From positions 216,267 to 252,985 of the forward strand of contig DGSO01000013.1 in NCBI GenBank assembly GCA_002393945.1: a DNA stretch of 36,719 nucleotides, read 5' to 3'. Below the pieces are notes generated by a model. The model did not search any database, was not told the DNA's origin, and worked only from the letters and a program-made list of their open reading frames with translations. Positions 18,178 to 24,566 of this stretch are shown here, piece by piece. The DNA is from Bacteroidales bacterium UBA4360 (GTDB taxonomy: Bacteria > Bacteroidota > Bacteroidia > Bacteroidales > UBA932). A program made the translations under genes and the position numbers. Position 1 is the stretch's first letter, and each line of letters opens with the position of its first letter.

Positions 18178-19620
18178 ATGTCTTTGCTTGCAGTCATACT
18201 CGTTGCGCTTCACGCAATTATCGGCATCGCGGCCGTCGTCTGGATACTCCTCGGAGACTGCGACAGTGGCTGGAAAGTGGCCTGGACGGTCCTGTTCTTC
18301 GTAATTCCGGAAATTACCATCATCGTCTACATCCTCCTGGGGCTACGCTACAGGAAGGGCAGGATGTTCAAACGCCTCCACGGGCCGGTGCAGGAGCTGT
18401 TCGAGAAGGAACTGGACCTTGATTCTTCAGTTCTGGAGCCGGATTTTTCCACGGTCGCCGACGAGTACAAGCCCCTCGCTAAGCTCTTCTGCACCTGCAG
18501 CAACACGAACATCGTAACCTCCGGGAACAATCTGGAAATCATCACCTCCGGCGAAAGGAAGCGCGAACTGCTCCTGGAAGACCTCAGAAATGCCAGGAAG
18601 TACATACACATCGAGTACTTCCGCTTCGGGGCCGACAAAACCGGACTCGAAGTGCGTGAGATCCTTGAGCAGAAGGCTGCCGAAGGCGTCGAGGTGCGCG
18701 TCCTCTTCCCCAACATATCCAACCGCTGGCAGAAGTGGTCCTTCTTCCAGCATATGATAGACAGGGGAGTGGAGGTGAACAGGTTCACCAACTTCAAGCT
18801 CAACTGGCGCGTATTCATAATGCGCATCAACTGCCAGGACCACCGCAAGATAGTGGTGGTGGACGGCAAGGTGGCATACACCGGCGGCATGAATCTCAAC
18901 GACAACTACTTCTACCGCTGGAGGGACACCCACCTGCGCATAGAGGGACCTTCCGTGAACATCCTCGAGGCAGCATTCATCGACAACCTTCTCACCAGCC
19001 GCGGTACGCTCACGCATCGGCTTCCGTATTATTTCACCACCCACTTCGAGCCTTCTCCCGCTCCTTTTGAAGGAAAAAGCCTTCAGGTGGTTACGGATGC
19101 AGCGGAGTATCCCTTCACGGCGGCCCAGCTGGGATACGAGTGGGTGCTTGCCAATGCAAAGCGCTACGTCTACCTGCAGACGCCTTATTTCATGCCTCCG
19201 GAGCCCGTTCTGGACGCGCTCAAGAATGCCGCCCTCAGGGGCGTGGACGTAAGAATCATGCTCCCCGAGAAGGTGGACACCCCTCTCATGGGCCTTGGAA
19301 ACCAGTCCTATTACGAGGAATGCGCCGCTGCCGGAATCAAGATCTACATCCGCGGCGGGAACTTCATCCACTCCAAGACCATGGTGGCCGACGATTACAT
19401 CAGCGTGGTGGGGGCGTCCAATCTCGATACCCGCAGTTTCCAGCTCAACTCTGAAGTGAACACCTTCATCTATGACAGGGAAGCGGCCGTCTGCTGCAGG
19501 GAAATCTTCCTCAGGGACAGCAATTCCACCCTCCTTGACGTAGATGAGTGGAAGGCTTCCAGAAGTTTCTGGAACCGCCTCGGATCGGCATTCATGCGCG
19601 TTCTGAGCTTCAGCCTCTGA
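18178..19620 (+). CDS. cls: Cardiolipin synthase-type phospholipase D protein
   Basis: This is a membrane enzyme predicted to join two phosphatidylglycerol molecules into cardiolipin. The 480-residue protein begins with two transmembrane helices (about 3-26 and 33-56). Two HKD catalytic motifs follow: HRKIVVVDGK with His222, Lys224 and Asp229, then GGMNL; and HSKTMVADD with His398, Lys400 and Asp405, then GASNLDTRSF. Length and layout match ClsA. The ATG at 18178 retains the first membrane helix. It is transcribed divergently from the acyl-CoA synthetase, and its stop abuts the end of the convergent lipoprotein gene with no gap. Confidence 0.93.
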   Translation: MSLLAVILVALHAIIGIAAVVWILLGDCDSGWKVAWTVLFFVIPEITIIVYILLGLRYRKGRMFKRLHGPVQELFEKELDLDSSVLEPDFSTVADEYKPLAKLFCTCSNTNIVTSGNNLEIITSGERKRELLLEDLRNARKYIHIEYFRFGADKTGLEVREILEQKAAEGVEVRVLFPNISNRWQKWSFFQHMIDRGVEVNRFTNFKLNWRVFIMRINCQDHRKIVVVDGKVAYTGGMNLNDNYFYRWRDTHLRIEGPSVNILEAAFIDNLLTSRGTLTHRLPYYFTTHFEPSPAPFEGKSLQVVTDAAEYPFTAAQLGYEWVLANAKRYVYLQTPYFMPPEPVLDALKNAALRGVDVRIMLPEKVDTPLMGLGNQSYYEECAAAGIKIYIRGGNFIHSKTMVADDYISVVGASNLDTRSFQLNSEVNTFIYDREAAVCCREIFLRDSNSTLLDVDEWKASRSFWNRLGSAFMRVLSFSL

Positions 19621-20676
19621 TCATTTCTGCGCAAATTCGCTGGTGCCCTTGAGGCCCGTGGTCCCATAGTACTTTTCCACAATATTGCCTTTCAGGTATA
19701 TCCTTGTGCCGATGAGGTCCGGATGGTCGGCAAGGTTTATCGCGTCCCGAACCTTCCCTGAGGGCAGTTCTACGGCCACGCAGGAAGCCTTGTCCGTGAC
19801 GGAAGAGCGCGCCGCCAGGGCAAGGTGCGTCTTTGACGTAATACCGGAAGTCTTGACGCTTTTTCCTGCCGATGTGAGGTCTCCTCCCACTATATACCCG
19901 TAAATCCATACGCCTTCCTCTCCTGCATGCATGGCGGCATCGGGAACGTTGATTGCACCCGGAGTCGCAGCTCCGGCGTCCCCGATAGTGTAATCCTCGC
20001 TGCGCCAGTTCCTTGTGGTGTCTACCGCAATGCTCACGGAAGACGCTGCACCGGCAGCTGCCGACACCTTCATCGACAGCATGTCCCTTGCCGAAAGTTT
20101 CCTTGTGAGGAGCGTTTCCTCCCTCCCTTCATTGTATAAGGTGAGCGCAACTTCTCCCGGGAAGAAATATGCCGCCCTTTTTTCCGTATATGAGTACATC
20201 AGACGCGACGGGGCCTGTTTCAGATAGAGGACGCCGTCCGGAAATGCCGTGATGAATTCCGGCGATATCCTGAGTACCACTCCGGCATTGAGCAGCGTGC
20301 ATTCCAGCTTCACGGCGACGCTCTTCCCGCCTTCCACCACCACAACCTGCTCGTCTCCGTACTGCGGCCTCGCGAACGCCGGTGCAGAAAAATTCAGGGA
20401 TACCGCCTTCACGGTGTAGCTGCCGGGCTTTACCTCTATGGACTCCGGAGAATCCCCGTAAAGGCCCTCATATACAACCTGCCCGGCAGGGTCCCTTACC
20501 GTAAGTATAAAGTCATTGGTGTCCGGCATTTCTGCCGATGCCTTGGTGGGCGCACCCTCGCCCCAGTACCAGGAGAGCGTCCCGTTCAGGCCCCCTTCCG
20601 GTTCACGGGAGAAATCATCGCAGGCGGCCAGTCCCGCCGCCAGCGGAATCATAGCCAGAATAAGTTTAGCTTTCAT
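19621..20676 (-). CDS. DUF4493/DUF6359-type lipoprotein of unknown function
   Basis: No biochemical function is recognised. The 351-residue protein starts with a lipoprotein signal (Cys19, GLAAC) followed by DD, a charge pattern typical of surface export in this phylum. The N-terminal half looks like DUF4493: GTLSWYWG, FILTVRDPAGQVVYEGLYGD, then SIEVKPGSYTVKA and a long beta-rich repeat. The C-terminal half (about 255-351) contains WIYGYIVGGDLTS and IGTRIYLKGNIVEKYYG, like the OB-fold-like DUF6359. Related proteins often occur near cell-surface or fimbrial components, but none are nearby. The start at 20676 is preferred over an in-frame ATG at 20724 because a TAGCTTTG box lies between them. 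Confidence 0.75.
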   Translation of the reverse strand: MKAKLILAMIPLAAGLAACDDFSREPEGGLNGTLSWYWGEGAPTKASAEMPDTNDFILTVRDPAGQVVYEGLYGDSPESIEVKPGSYTVKAVSLNFSAPAFARPQYGDEQVVVVEGGKSVAVKLECTLLNAGVVLRISPEFITAFPDGVLYLKQAPSRLMYSYTEKRAAYFFPGEVALTLYNEGREETLLTRKLSARDMLSMKVSAAAGAASSVSIAVDTTRNWRSEDYTIGDAGAATPGAINVPDAAMHAGEEGVWIYGYIVGGDLTSAGKSVKTSGITSKTHLALAARSSVTDKASCVAVELPSGKVRDAINLADHPDLIGTRIYLKGNIVEKYYGTTGLKGTSEFAQK

Positions 20677-20693
20677 AGAACAAAGTGTTTGTG

Positions 20694-20701
20694 CAAAGCT
20701 A
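20694..20701 (-). promoter_or_regulatory. -7 promoter box for the DUF4493-type lipoprotein
   Basis: On the minus strand this reads TAGCTTTG, matching TAnnTTTG, 17 bases upstream of the ATG at 20676. No -33 element is clear. Confidence 0.5.
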
Positions 20702-20799
20702 TGGAGCTTTTTCGCAGCAGACATTCAGAAACGTATAAATCTTGCCCTCTGTTTCTTAATATCATTCTGAAACAACAAGGGCAAGCCAAAAAAAATCCG

Positions 20800-20807
20800 T
20801 ATATTTG
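20800..20807 (+). promoter_or_regulatory. -7 promoter box for ffh
   Basis: TATATTTG lies 24 bases before the ATG at 20832 and predicts a leader of about 20 bases. An alternative in-frame start at 20805 falls inside this box and is therefore excluded. Confidence 0.65.
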
Positions 20808-20831
20808 CCTTCTCTAAAGAAAAGAAGGTAT

Positions 20832-22157
20832 ATGTTCGAGAATTTGTCGGAGAGACTCCAAAGGTCTTTCAAGATACTCAAGGGTGAAGGAAAAATCACC
20901 GAAATCAACGTAGCGGAAACCATGAAGGACATCCGCAAGGCCCTCCTGGACGCCGATGTAAGCTACAAGGTGGCCAAGGACTTCTGCAACGATGTCAAGG
21001 ACAAGGCCATCGGCGCCAATGTCCTCACGGCCGTGAATCCCCGCCAGATGATGATCAAGATAATGCACGACTCCCTTGCGGAATTCATGGGAGGCGGTGC
21101 CACTGACGTCAATGTGAAGGGAAATCCCGGCATAGTCCTGGTTGCAGGTCTCAACGGTTCCGGTAAGACCACCTTCTCCGGCAAACTGGCCCTTCACCTC
21201 AAATCCAAGAAGGGAATGAAGGTCCTCCTTGCCGCGTGCGACACCTTCCGCCCTGCTGCAATCCAGCAGCTGCAGCTCCTTGGAGAGGGCATTCAGGTTC
21301 CAGTATATACGGAAGAAGGGGAGAAAGACCCCATCAAGATAGCCACTGCTGCCGTCAGGAAAGCCAAGGCCGAAGGCTACTCCGTCGTCATTGTCGATAC
21401 CGCCGGCCGCCTTGCCGTCGACAAGGAGCTGATGGACGAGATAAGCGCACTCCACAGGGCCCTGAACCCCACTGAGACACTCTTCGTAGTGGATGCCATG
21501 ACCGGCCAGGACGCCGTAGAGACCGCCAAGGCCTTCAACGATGCCATCGACTTTGACGGAGTCGTCCTCACTAAGATGGACGGCGACACCAGGGGCGGTG
21601 CAGCCCTTTCCGTAAAGGCGGTTGTAGGAAAGCCCATCAAGTTCGTCTCCACGGGCGAAAAGATGGAAGCCCTCGACGTATTCCACCCCGAAAGAATTGC
21701 CGACAGGATTCTGGGCATGGGCGACGTCGTTTCCCTTGTGGAGAAGGCTCAGGAGCAGTTTGACGAAAAGCAGGCCCGCGAACTCCGGAAGAAACTCTCC
21801 CATGACAAATTCACCCTCCAGGACTTCTACAACCAGATCCAGCAGGTGAAGAAGATGGGCAACATCAAGGACCTCGCAGGAATGATTCCCGGCATGAGCG
21901 CCGCCCTCAAGGACGTGGATATCGACAATGATACCGCCTTCAAGGCCACCGAGGCTATAATCCTCTCCATGACTCCTTACGAGCGTGAGAACCCCGACGT
22001 AATCAACGGCTCCCGCCGCAAGCGCATTGCCGACGGCTCCGGTACTTCCCTCCAGGAAGTGAACCGCCTTCTGAAGCAGTTTGAAGGCACACGCAAGGCC
22101 ATGAAGGGCGTGATGACAGGGAATATCATGCAGAGAATGAAGGGTTTCCGCAGATAA
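20832..22157 (+). CDS. ffh: Signal recognition particle GTPase Ffh
   Basis: This is the GTPase that binds signal sequences on nascent membrane proteins and, with SRP RNA and FtsY, delivers ribosomes to the Sec translocon. The 441-residue protein starts at the conserved MFENLSERL. The N domain (about 1-95) leads to the G domain with P-loop GLNGSGKTT (106-114), DTFRPAA, VDTAGRL and TKMDGDTRGGAALS. The methionine-rich M domain follows from about residue 300 (MGNIKDLAGMIPGM, SRRKRIADGSGTS, then a Met-rich end MKGVMTGNIMQRMKGF). Length is normal. The start was moved downstream of the longest open frame because that start overlaps the promoter box and conservation begins here. Confidence 0.97.
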   Translation: MFENLSERLQRSFKILKGEGKITEINVAETMKDIRKALLDADVSYKVAKDFCNDVKDKAIGANVLTAVNPRQMMIKIMHDSLAEFMGGGATDVNVKGNPGIVLVAGLNGSGKTTFSGKLALHLKSKKGMKVLLAACDTFRPAAIQQLQLLGEGIQVPVYTEEGEKDPIKIATAAVRKAKAEGYSVVIVDTAGRLAVDKELMDEISALHRALNPTETLFVVDAMTGQDAVETAKAFNDAIDFDGVVLTKMDGDTRGGAALSVKAVVGKPIKFVSTGEKMEALDVFHPERIADRILGMGDVVSLVEKAQEQFDEKQARELRKKLSHDKFTLQDFYNQIQQVKKMGNIKDLAGMIPGMSAALKDVDIDNDTAFKATEAIILSMTPYERENPDVINGSRRKRIADGSGTSLQEVNRLLKQFEGTRKAMKGVMTGNIMQRMKGFRR

Positions 22158-22204
22158 TTTTCCAAATATTGCCTTCAGGCTTTTTCCTTTTGAAATTTAT
22201 TTGC

Positions 22205-22212
22205 TAAATTTG
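22205..22212 (+). promoter_or_regulatory. -7 promoter box for the coiled-coil/zapA unit
   Basis: TAAATTTG is found 20 bases before the ATG at 22233, in the short AT-rich gap after ffh. A leader of about 15 bases is predicted. Confidence 0.6.
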
Positions 22213-22232
22213 CAGATAATGGCAAACCGGCT

Positions 22233-22505
22233 ATGCTGGAAGATATTCGAAAGCATATTGAAAGGCTGATCGCCCTGTATGAGGCTGAGAAGGCGGAGAA
22301 CGCAAAGCTTCGCCAAGAGTTACATGCGAGTGAGGAAACCGGTGCCGCTTTGAGGAATTACGTAAAAGAACTGGAGTCCGGGATAAAGGCCCGGTCCCTT
22401 TCAGATGCTTTCACCGCTGCAGGAGACAAAGATTCTGCACGTGAACGTATAGACAAACTAATAAAGGAGATAAATAAATGCATCTCCTACCTGGAGGAAT
22501 CGTAA
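22233..22505 (+). CDS. Small coiled-coil protein encoded upstream of ZapA
   Basis: This is a 90-residue protein rich in Glu, Lys, Ala and Leu with a clear heptad pattern over about residues 3-52 (IRKHIERLIALYEAEKAEN and KLRQELHASEE). A second helix lies near the C-terminus (SARERIDKLIKEINKCISY). It has no signal peptide or membrane segment. Its stop lies two bases before the zapA ATG, so the two are co-translated. The position and coiled-coil nature suggest a divisome accessory protein, in the manner of ZapB with ZapA in other bacteria, but sequence similarity to ZapB cannot be claimed. It is a real gene: it has its own promoter box and tight spacing to zapA. Confidence 0.8.
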   Translation: MLEDIRKHIERLIALYEAEKAENAKLRQELHASEETGAALRNYVKELESGIKARSLSDAFTAAGDKDSARERIDKLIKEINKCISYLEES

Positions 22506-22506
22506 C

Positions 22507-22794
22507 ATGGCCCAGAAAATCAGTGTAAAGATAGCAGGCCGCACGTTCAACCTCACAGCAGCCTCTCCTCAGCAGGAGGAAGTTTTCCGCCTTGCCGCAG
22601 AGGCAATCAACAAACGTTTTGTCGGATACACGCAAAGCCATCCCGGCAAAACCGTAGCGGACATGCTCTCGATGGTAGCCCTCAGCGAGACCGTTCTCCG
22701 CATCGGCCTGCAGAAGGAAATGGAGAAGCTGCGTCAGAGTGAAAGCAATCTGGAAAAGGATCTGGAACAGTATCTTAAGGACATTGAACAATAA
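22507..22794 (+). CDS. zapA: Cell division protein ZapA
   Basis: This protein cross-links FtsZ filaments at the division site. The 95 residues show the ZapA layout: an N-terminal beta-alpha head (ISVKIAGRTFNLTAASPQQEEVFRLAAE...INKRF), the TVADMLSMVALSE helix, then a C-terminal coiled coil (EKLRQSESNLEKDLEQYLK). It follows the small coiled-coil gene by one base. The next feature, a structured RNA, begins at the base after its stop codon, so the RNA promoter would have to lie inside the end of this gene. Confidence 0.92.
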   Translation: MAQKISVKIAGRTFNLTAASPQQEEVFRLAAEAINKRFVGYTQSHPGKTVADMLSMVALSETVLRIGLQKEMEKLRQSESNLEKDLEQYLKDIEQ

Positions 22795-22953
22795 GCCGTC
22801 AACCATCGAACGCTGAAATCAACATTTTCAACATGCCGGGTTGACTCAGGCTGCGGAAGGCGGGCCCGCCCCGTTTAGCGGGATACCCGAAACAGCCGGG
22901 ACCCAAATCTTATCTCGCATAAGATTTCTGACTGGATGCTGACGGCTTTTTTT
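22795..22953 (+). ncRNA. ssrS: Probable 6S RNA between zapA and rny
   Basis: This 159-base non-coding stretch folds like 6S RNA, which binds the housekeeping RNA polymerase by mimicking an open promoter. A closing stem (GCCGTCA at 22795-22801 with TGACGGC at 22940-22946, continued by CATC/GATG) surrounds a large internal bubble. The 3' strand of the bubble holds a perfect 9-bp hairpin (AAATCTTAT/ATAAGATTT, 22905-22927). The apical arm is built from GGGT/ACCC, GGCTG/CAGCC, CGGG/CCCG and CCCG/CGGG. Seven T residues follow the closing stem, as in a terminator. zapA next to 6S RNA is a known arrangement in other phyla. Ends are approximate. SRP RNA was considered, but its conserved loop motifs are absent. 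Confidence 0.72.
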
Positions 22954-22959
22954 CTTAAC

Positions 22960-22990
22960 AGGCGGTTTTTCCTCAAAGGAAAGGCTGCCT
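22960..22990 (+). terminator. Hairpin in the rny leader
   Basis: A 13-bp stem, counting G-U pairs (22960-22972 with 22978-22990), and a TCAAA loop are followed by the T-rich TGTTTTGT, 34 bases before the rny ATG. It may be a second terminator behind the 6S-like RNA or a leader element controlling RNase Y. No TAnnTTTG box is seen between it and rny. Confidence 0.55.
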
Positions 22991-23024
22991 TGTTTTGTAC
23001 TAAACCTAACATATATATAACAAC

Positions 23025-24566
23025 ATGATTGTGCTTTATTTACTTATCGGATTAGTGGTCGGCGCCGGCCTTGGCATCGGCCTTTATATACTCATCCGCC
23101 GTTCCATTCTCAAGGGAAAGCGTGACGAGATCCTGGAAAAAGCAGAGATTGAAGGAGAGAAAATAAAGAATGAACGCATCCTTCAGGCCAAGGAAAAGTA
23201 CCTGAACCTCAAGAGCGAACACGAGAAGGCCGTGAATGAGAGCAACGCCCGCATCCGCGATGCCGAAAACCGCATCAGGCAAAAGGAAGGCTCCCTGAAC
23301 CAGAAACTGTCGGAGGCAGACCGCCGCATCAAGGACCTCGACGCCCAGAAAGCCGCCCTCGCAAACAAGGAGGAACTGCTCCAGAGCAAGGAGGCCGAGT
23401 ATGAGGAACTTCGCCAGCAGGCTATCCGCCAGATTGAATCCATCGCCGGACTCAGCGCCCAGGAGGCCAAGAACCAGCTCATCGAATCCATGAAGGCCGA
23501 AGCCCGCACAGACGCCCAGGCCTATATCAACGACTGCATCGACGAAGCCCGCCTGAACGCCGCCAAGGAGGCCAAGCGCATCGTTATCAACACCATCCAG
23601 CGCACCGCCACCGAAACTGCAATCGAGAACGCAGTCACCACTTTCCCTATCGAAAGCGACGAGATAAAGGGACGCATCATCGGCCGAGAGGGACGTAACA
23701 TCCGTGCCCTTGAAGCCGCTACAGGCGTTGAAATCGTGGTGGACGATACTCCTGACGCAATTCTGCTGTCGGCATTCGACCCCGTGAGAAGGGAAGTCGC
23801 CCGTCTTGCCCTGCATCAGCTGGTGGTAGACGGCCGCATCCATCCCGCTCGTATCGAGGAAGTCGTAGCCAAGGTGCAGAAGCAGCTGGATGAGGAAATC
23901 CTCGAAACCGGCAAGCGCACCTGCATCGACCTCGGCATCCACGGACTCTCCATGGAGCTTGTGCGCATGATCGGCCGCATGAAATACCGTTCCTCCTATG
24001 GCCAGAACCTTCTGCAGCACTCCCGCGAAGTTGCGAATATCAGCGCCATCCTGGCCTCCGAGCTGGGTCTCAATCCAAAGATTGCAAAGAGGGCGGGTCT
24101 CCTTCACGATATCGGCAAGGTGTCCGAGGACGATCCTGAACTTCCTCACGCAATCCTGGGCATGAAGCTCGCAGAGCAGTACAAGGAAAAGCCGGAGATC
24201 TGCAACGCCATCGGCGCACACCATGAGGAGATTGAGATGACTTCGCTCTACGCTCCGCTGGTGCTTGTTGGCGATGCCATTTCCGGTGCCCGTCCCGGTG
24301 CCCGAAGGGAGGTTATCGAAAGCTACATCAAGCGTCTACGCGGCATGGAAAACCTTGCGGCCGCATATCCCGGCGTCACCAAGGCCTACGCCATCCAGGC
24401 AGGCCGTGAGCTCCGCGTCATCGTGGGTGCCGAACAGGTCTCCGACCACGATGCAGAGGTCCTTTCTGCCGACATCGCCCGCAAGATCCAGGACGAGATG
24501 ACCTATCCCGGCCAGGTGAAGATTACCGTCATCCGCGAAACCCGTTCCGTAGCATACGCCAAGTAA
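23025..24566 (+). CDS. rny: Ribonuclease Y
   Basis: This is a membrane-anchored endoribonuclease that starts decay and processing of many mRNAs. The 513-residue protein has an N-terminal transmembrane helix (about 2-24) and a long charged coiled coil (about 30-150). A KH RNA-binding domain contains GRIIGREGRNIRALE (Gly220-Gly223 in the GREG loop). An HD phosphohydrolase domain contains LLHDIGK (His361, Asp362), with IGAHHEE nearby. The C-terminal VREL-type strand ends in IRETRSVAYAK, typical for Rny. Its TAA overlaps the next ATG by one base (TAATG), so it is translationally coupled to the antiporter gene. Confidence 0.96.
   Translation: MIVLYLLIGLVVGAGLGIGLYILIRRSILKGKRDEILEKAEIEGEKIKNERILQAKEKYLNLKSEHEKAVNESNARIRDAENRIRQKEGSLNQKLSEADRRIKDLDAQKAALANKEELLQSKEAEYEELRQQAIRQIESIAGLSAQEAKNQLIESMKAEARTDAQAYINDCIDEARLNAAKEAKRIVINTIQRTATETAIENAVTTFPIESDEIKGRIIGREGRNIRALEAATGVEIVVDDTPDAILLSAFDPVRREVARLALHQLVVDGRIHPARIEEVVAKVQKQLDEEILETGKRTCIDLGIHGLSMELVRMIGRMKYRSSYGQNLLQHSREVANISAILASELGLNPKIAKRAGLLHDIGKVSEDDPELPHAILGMKLAEQYKEKPEICNAIGAHHEEIEMTSLYAPLVLVGDAISGARPGARREVIESYIKRLRGMENLAAAYPGVTKAYAIQAGRELRVIVGAEQVSDHDAEVLSADIARKIQDEMTYPGQVKITVIRETRSVAYAK

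Noticed and set aside
18127..18213. Longer N-terminus for the acyl-CoA synthetase from ATG 18213
   Set aside because: It would begin upstream of the TAACTTTG promoter box and overlap the divergent gene; the extra residues do not look like the family.
22171..22190. Short GCC-TTCA-GGC hairpin plus T-run after ffh as a terminator
   Set aside because: The stem is only three or four base pairs, too weak to call without expression data.
22859..22870. 12-base palindrome GGCGGGCCCGCC as an operator
   Set aside because: It sits in the apical arm of the predicted 6S-like RNA and is better explained as part of that fold.
22795..22953. SRP RNA or tmRNA as an alternative for the structured RNA
   Set aside because: The conserved SRP tetraloop and internal-loop motifs are missing and the element is too short for tmRNA.
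23052..24224. 390-codon open frame antisense to rny
   Set aside because: RNase Y on the plus strand is complete, with KH and HD motifs; the antisense frame shows no domain.
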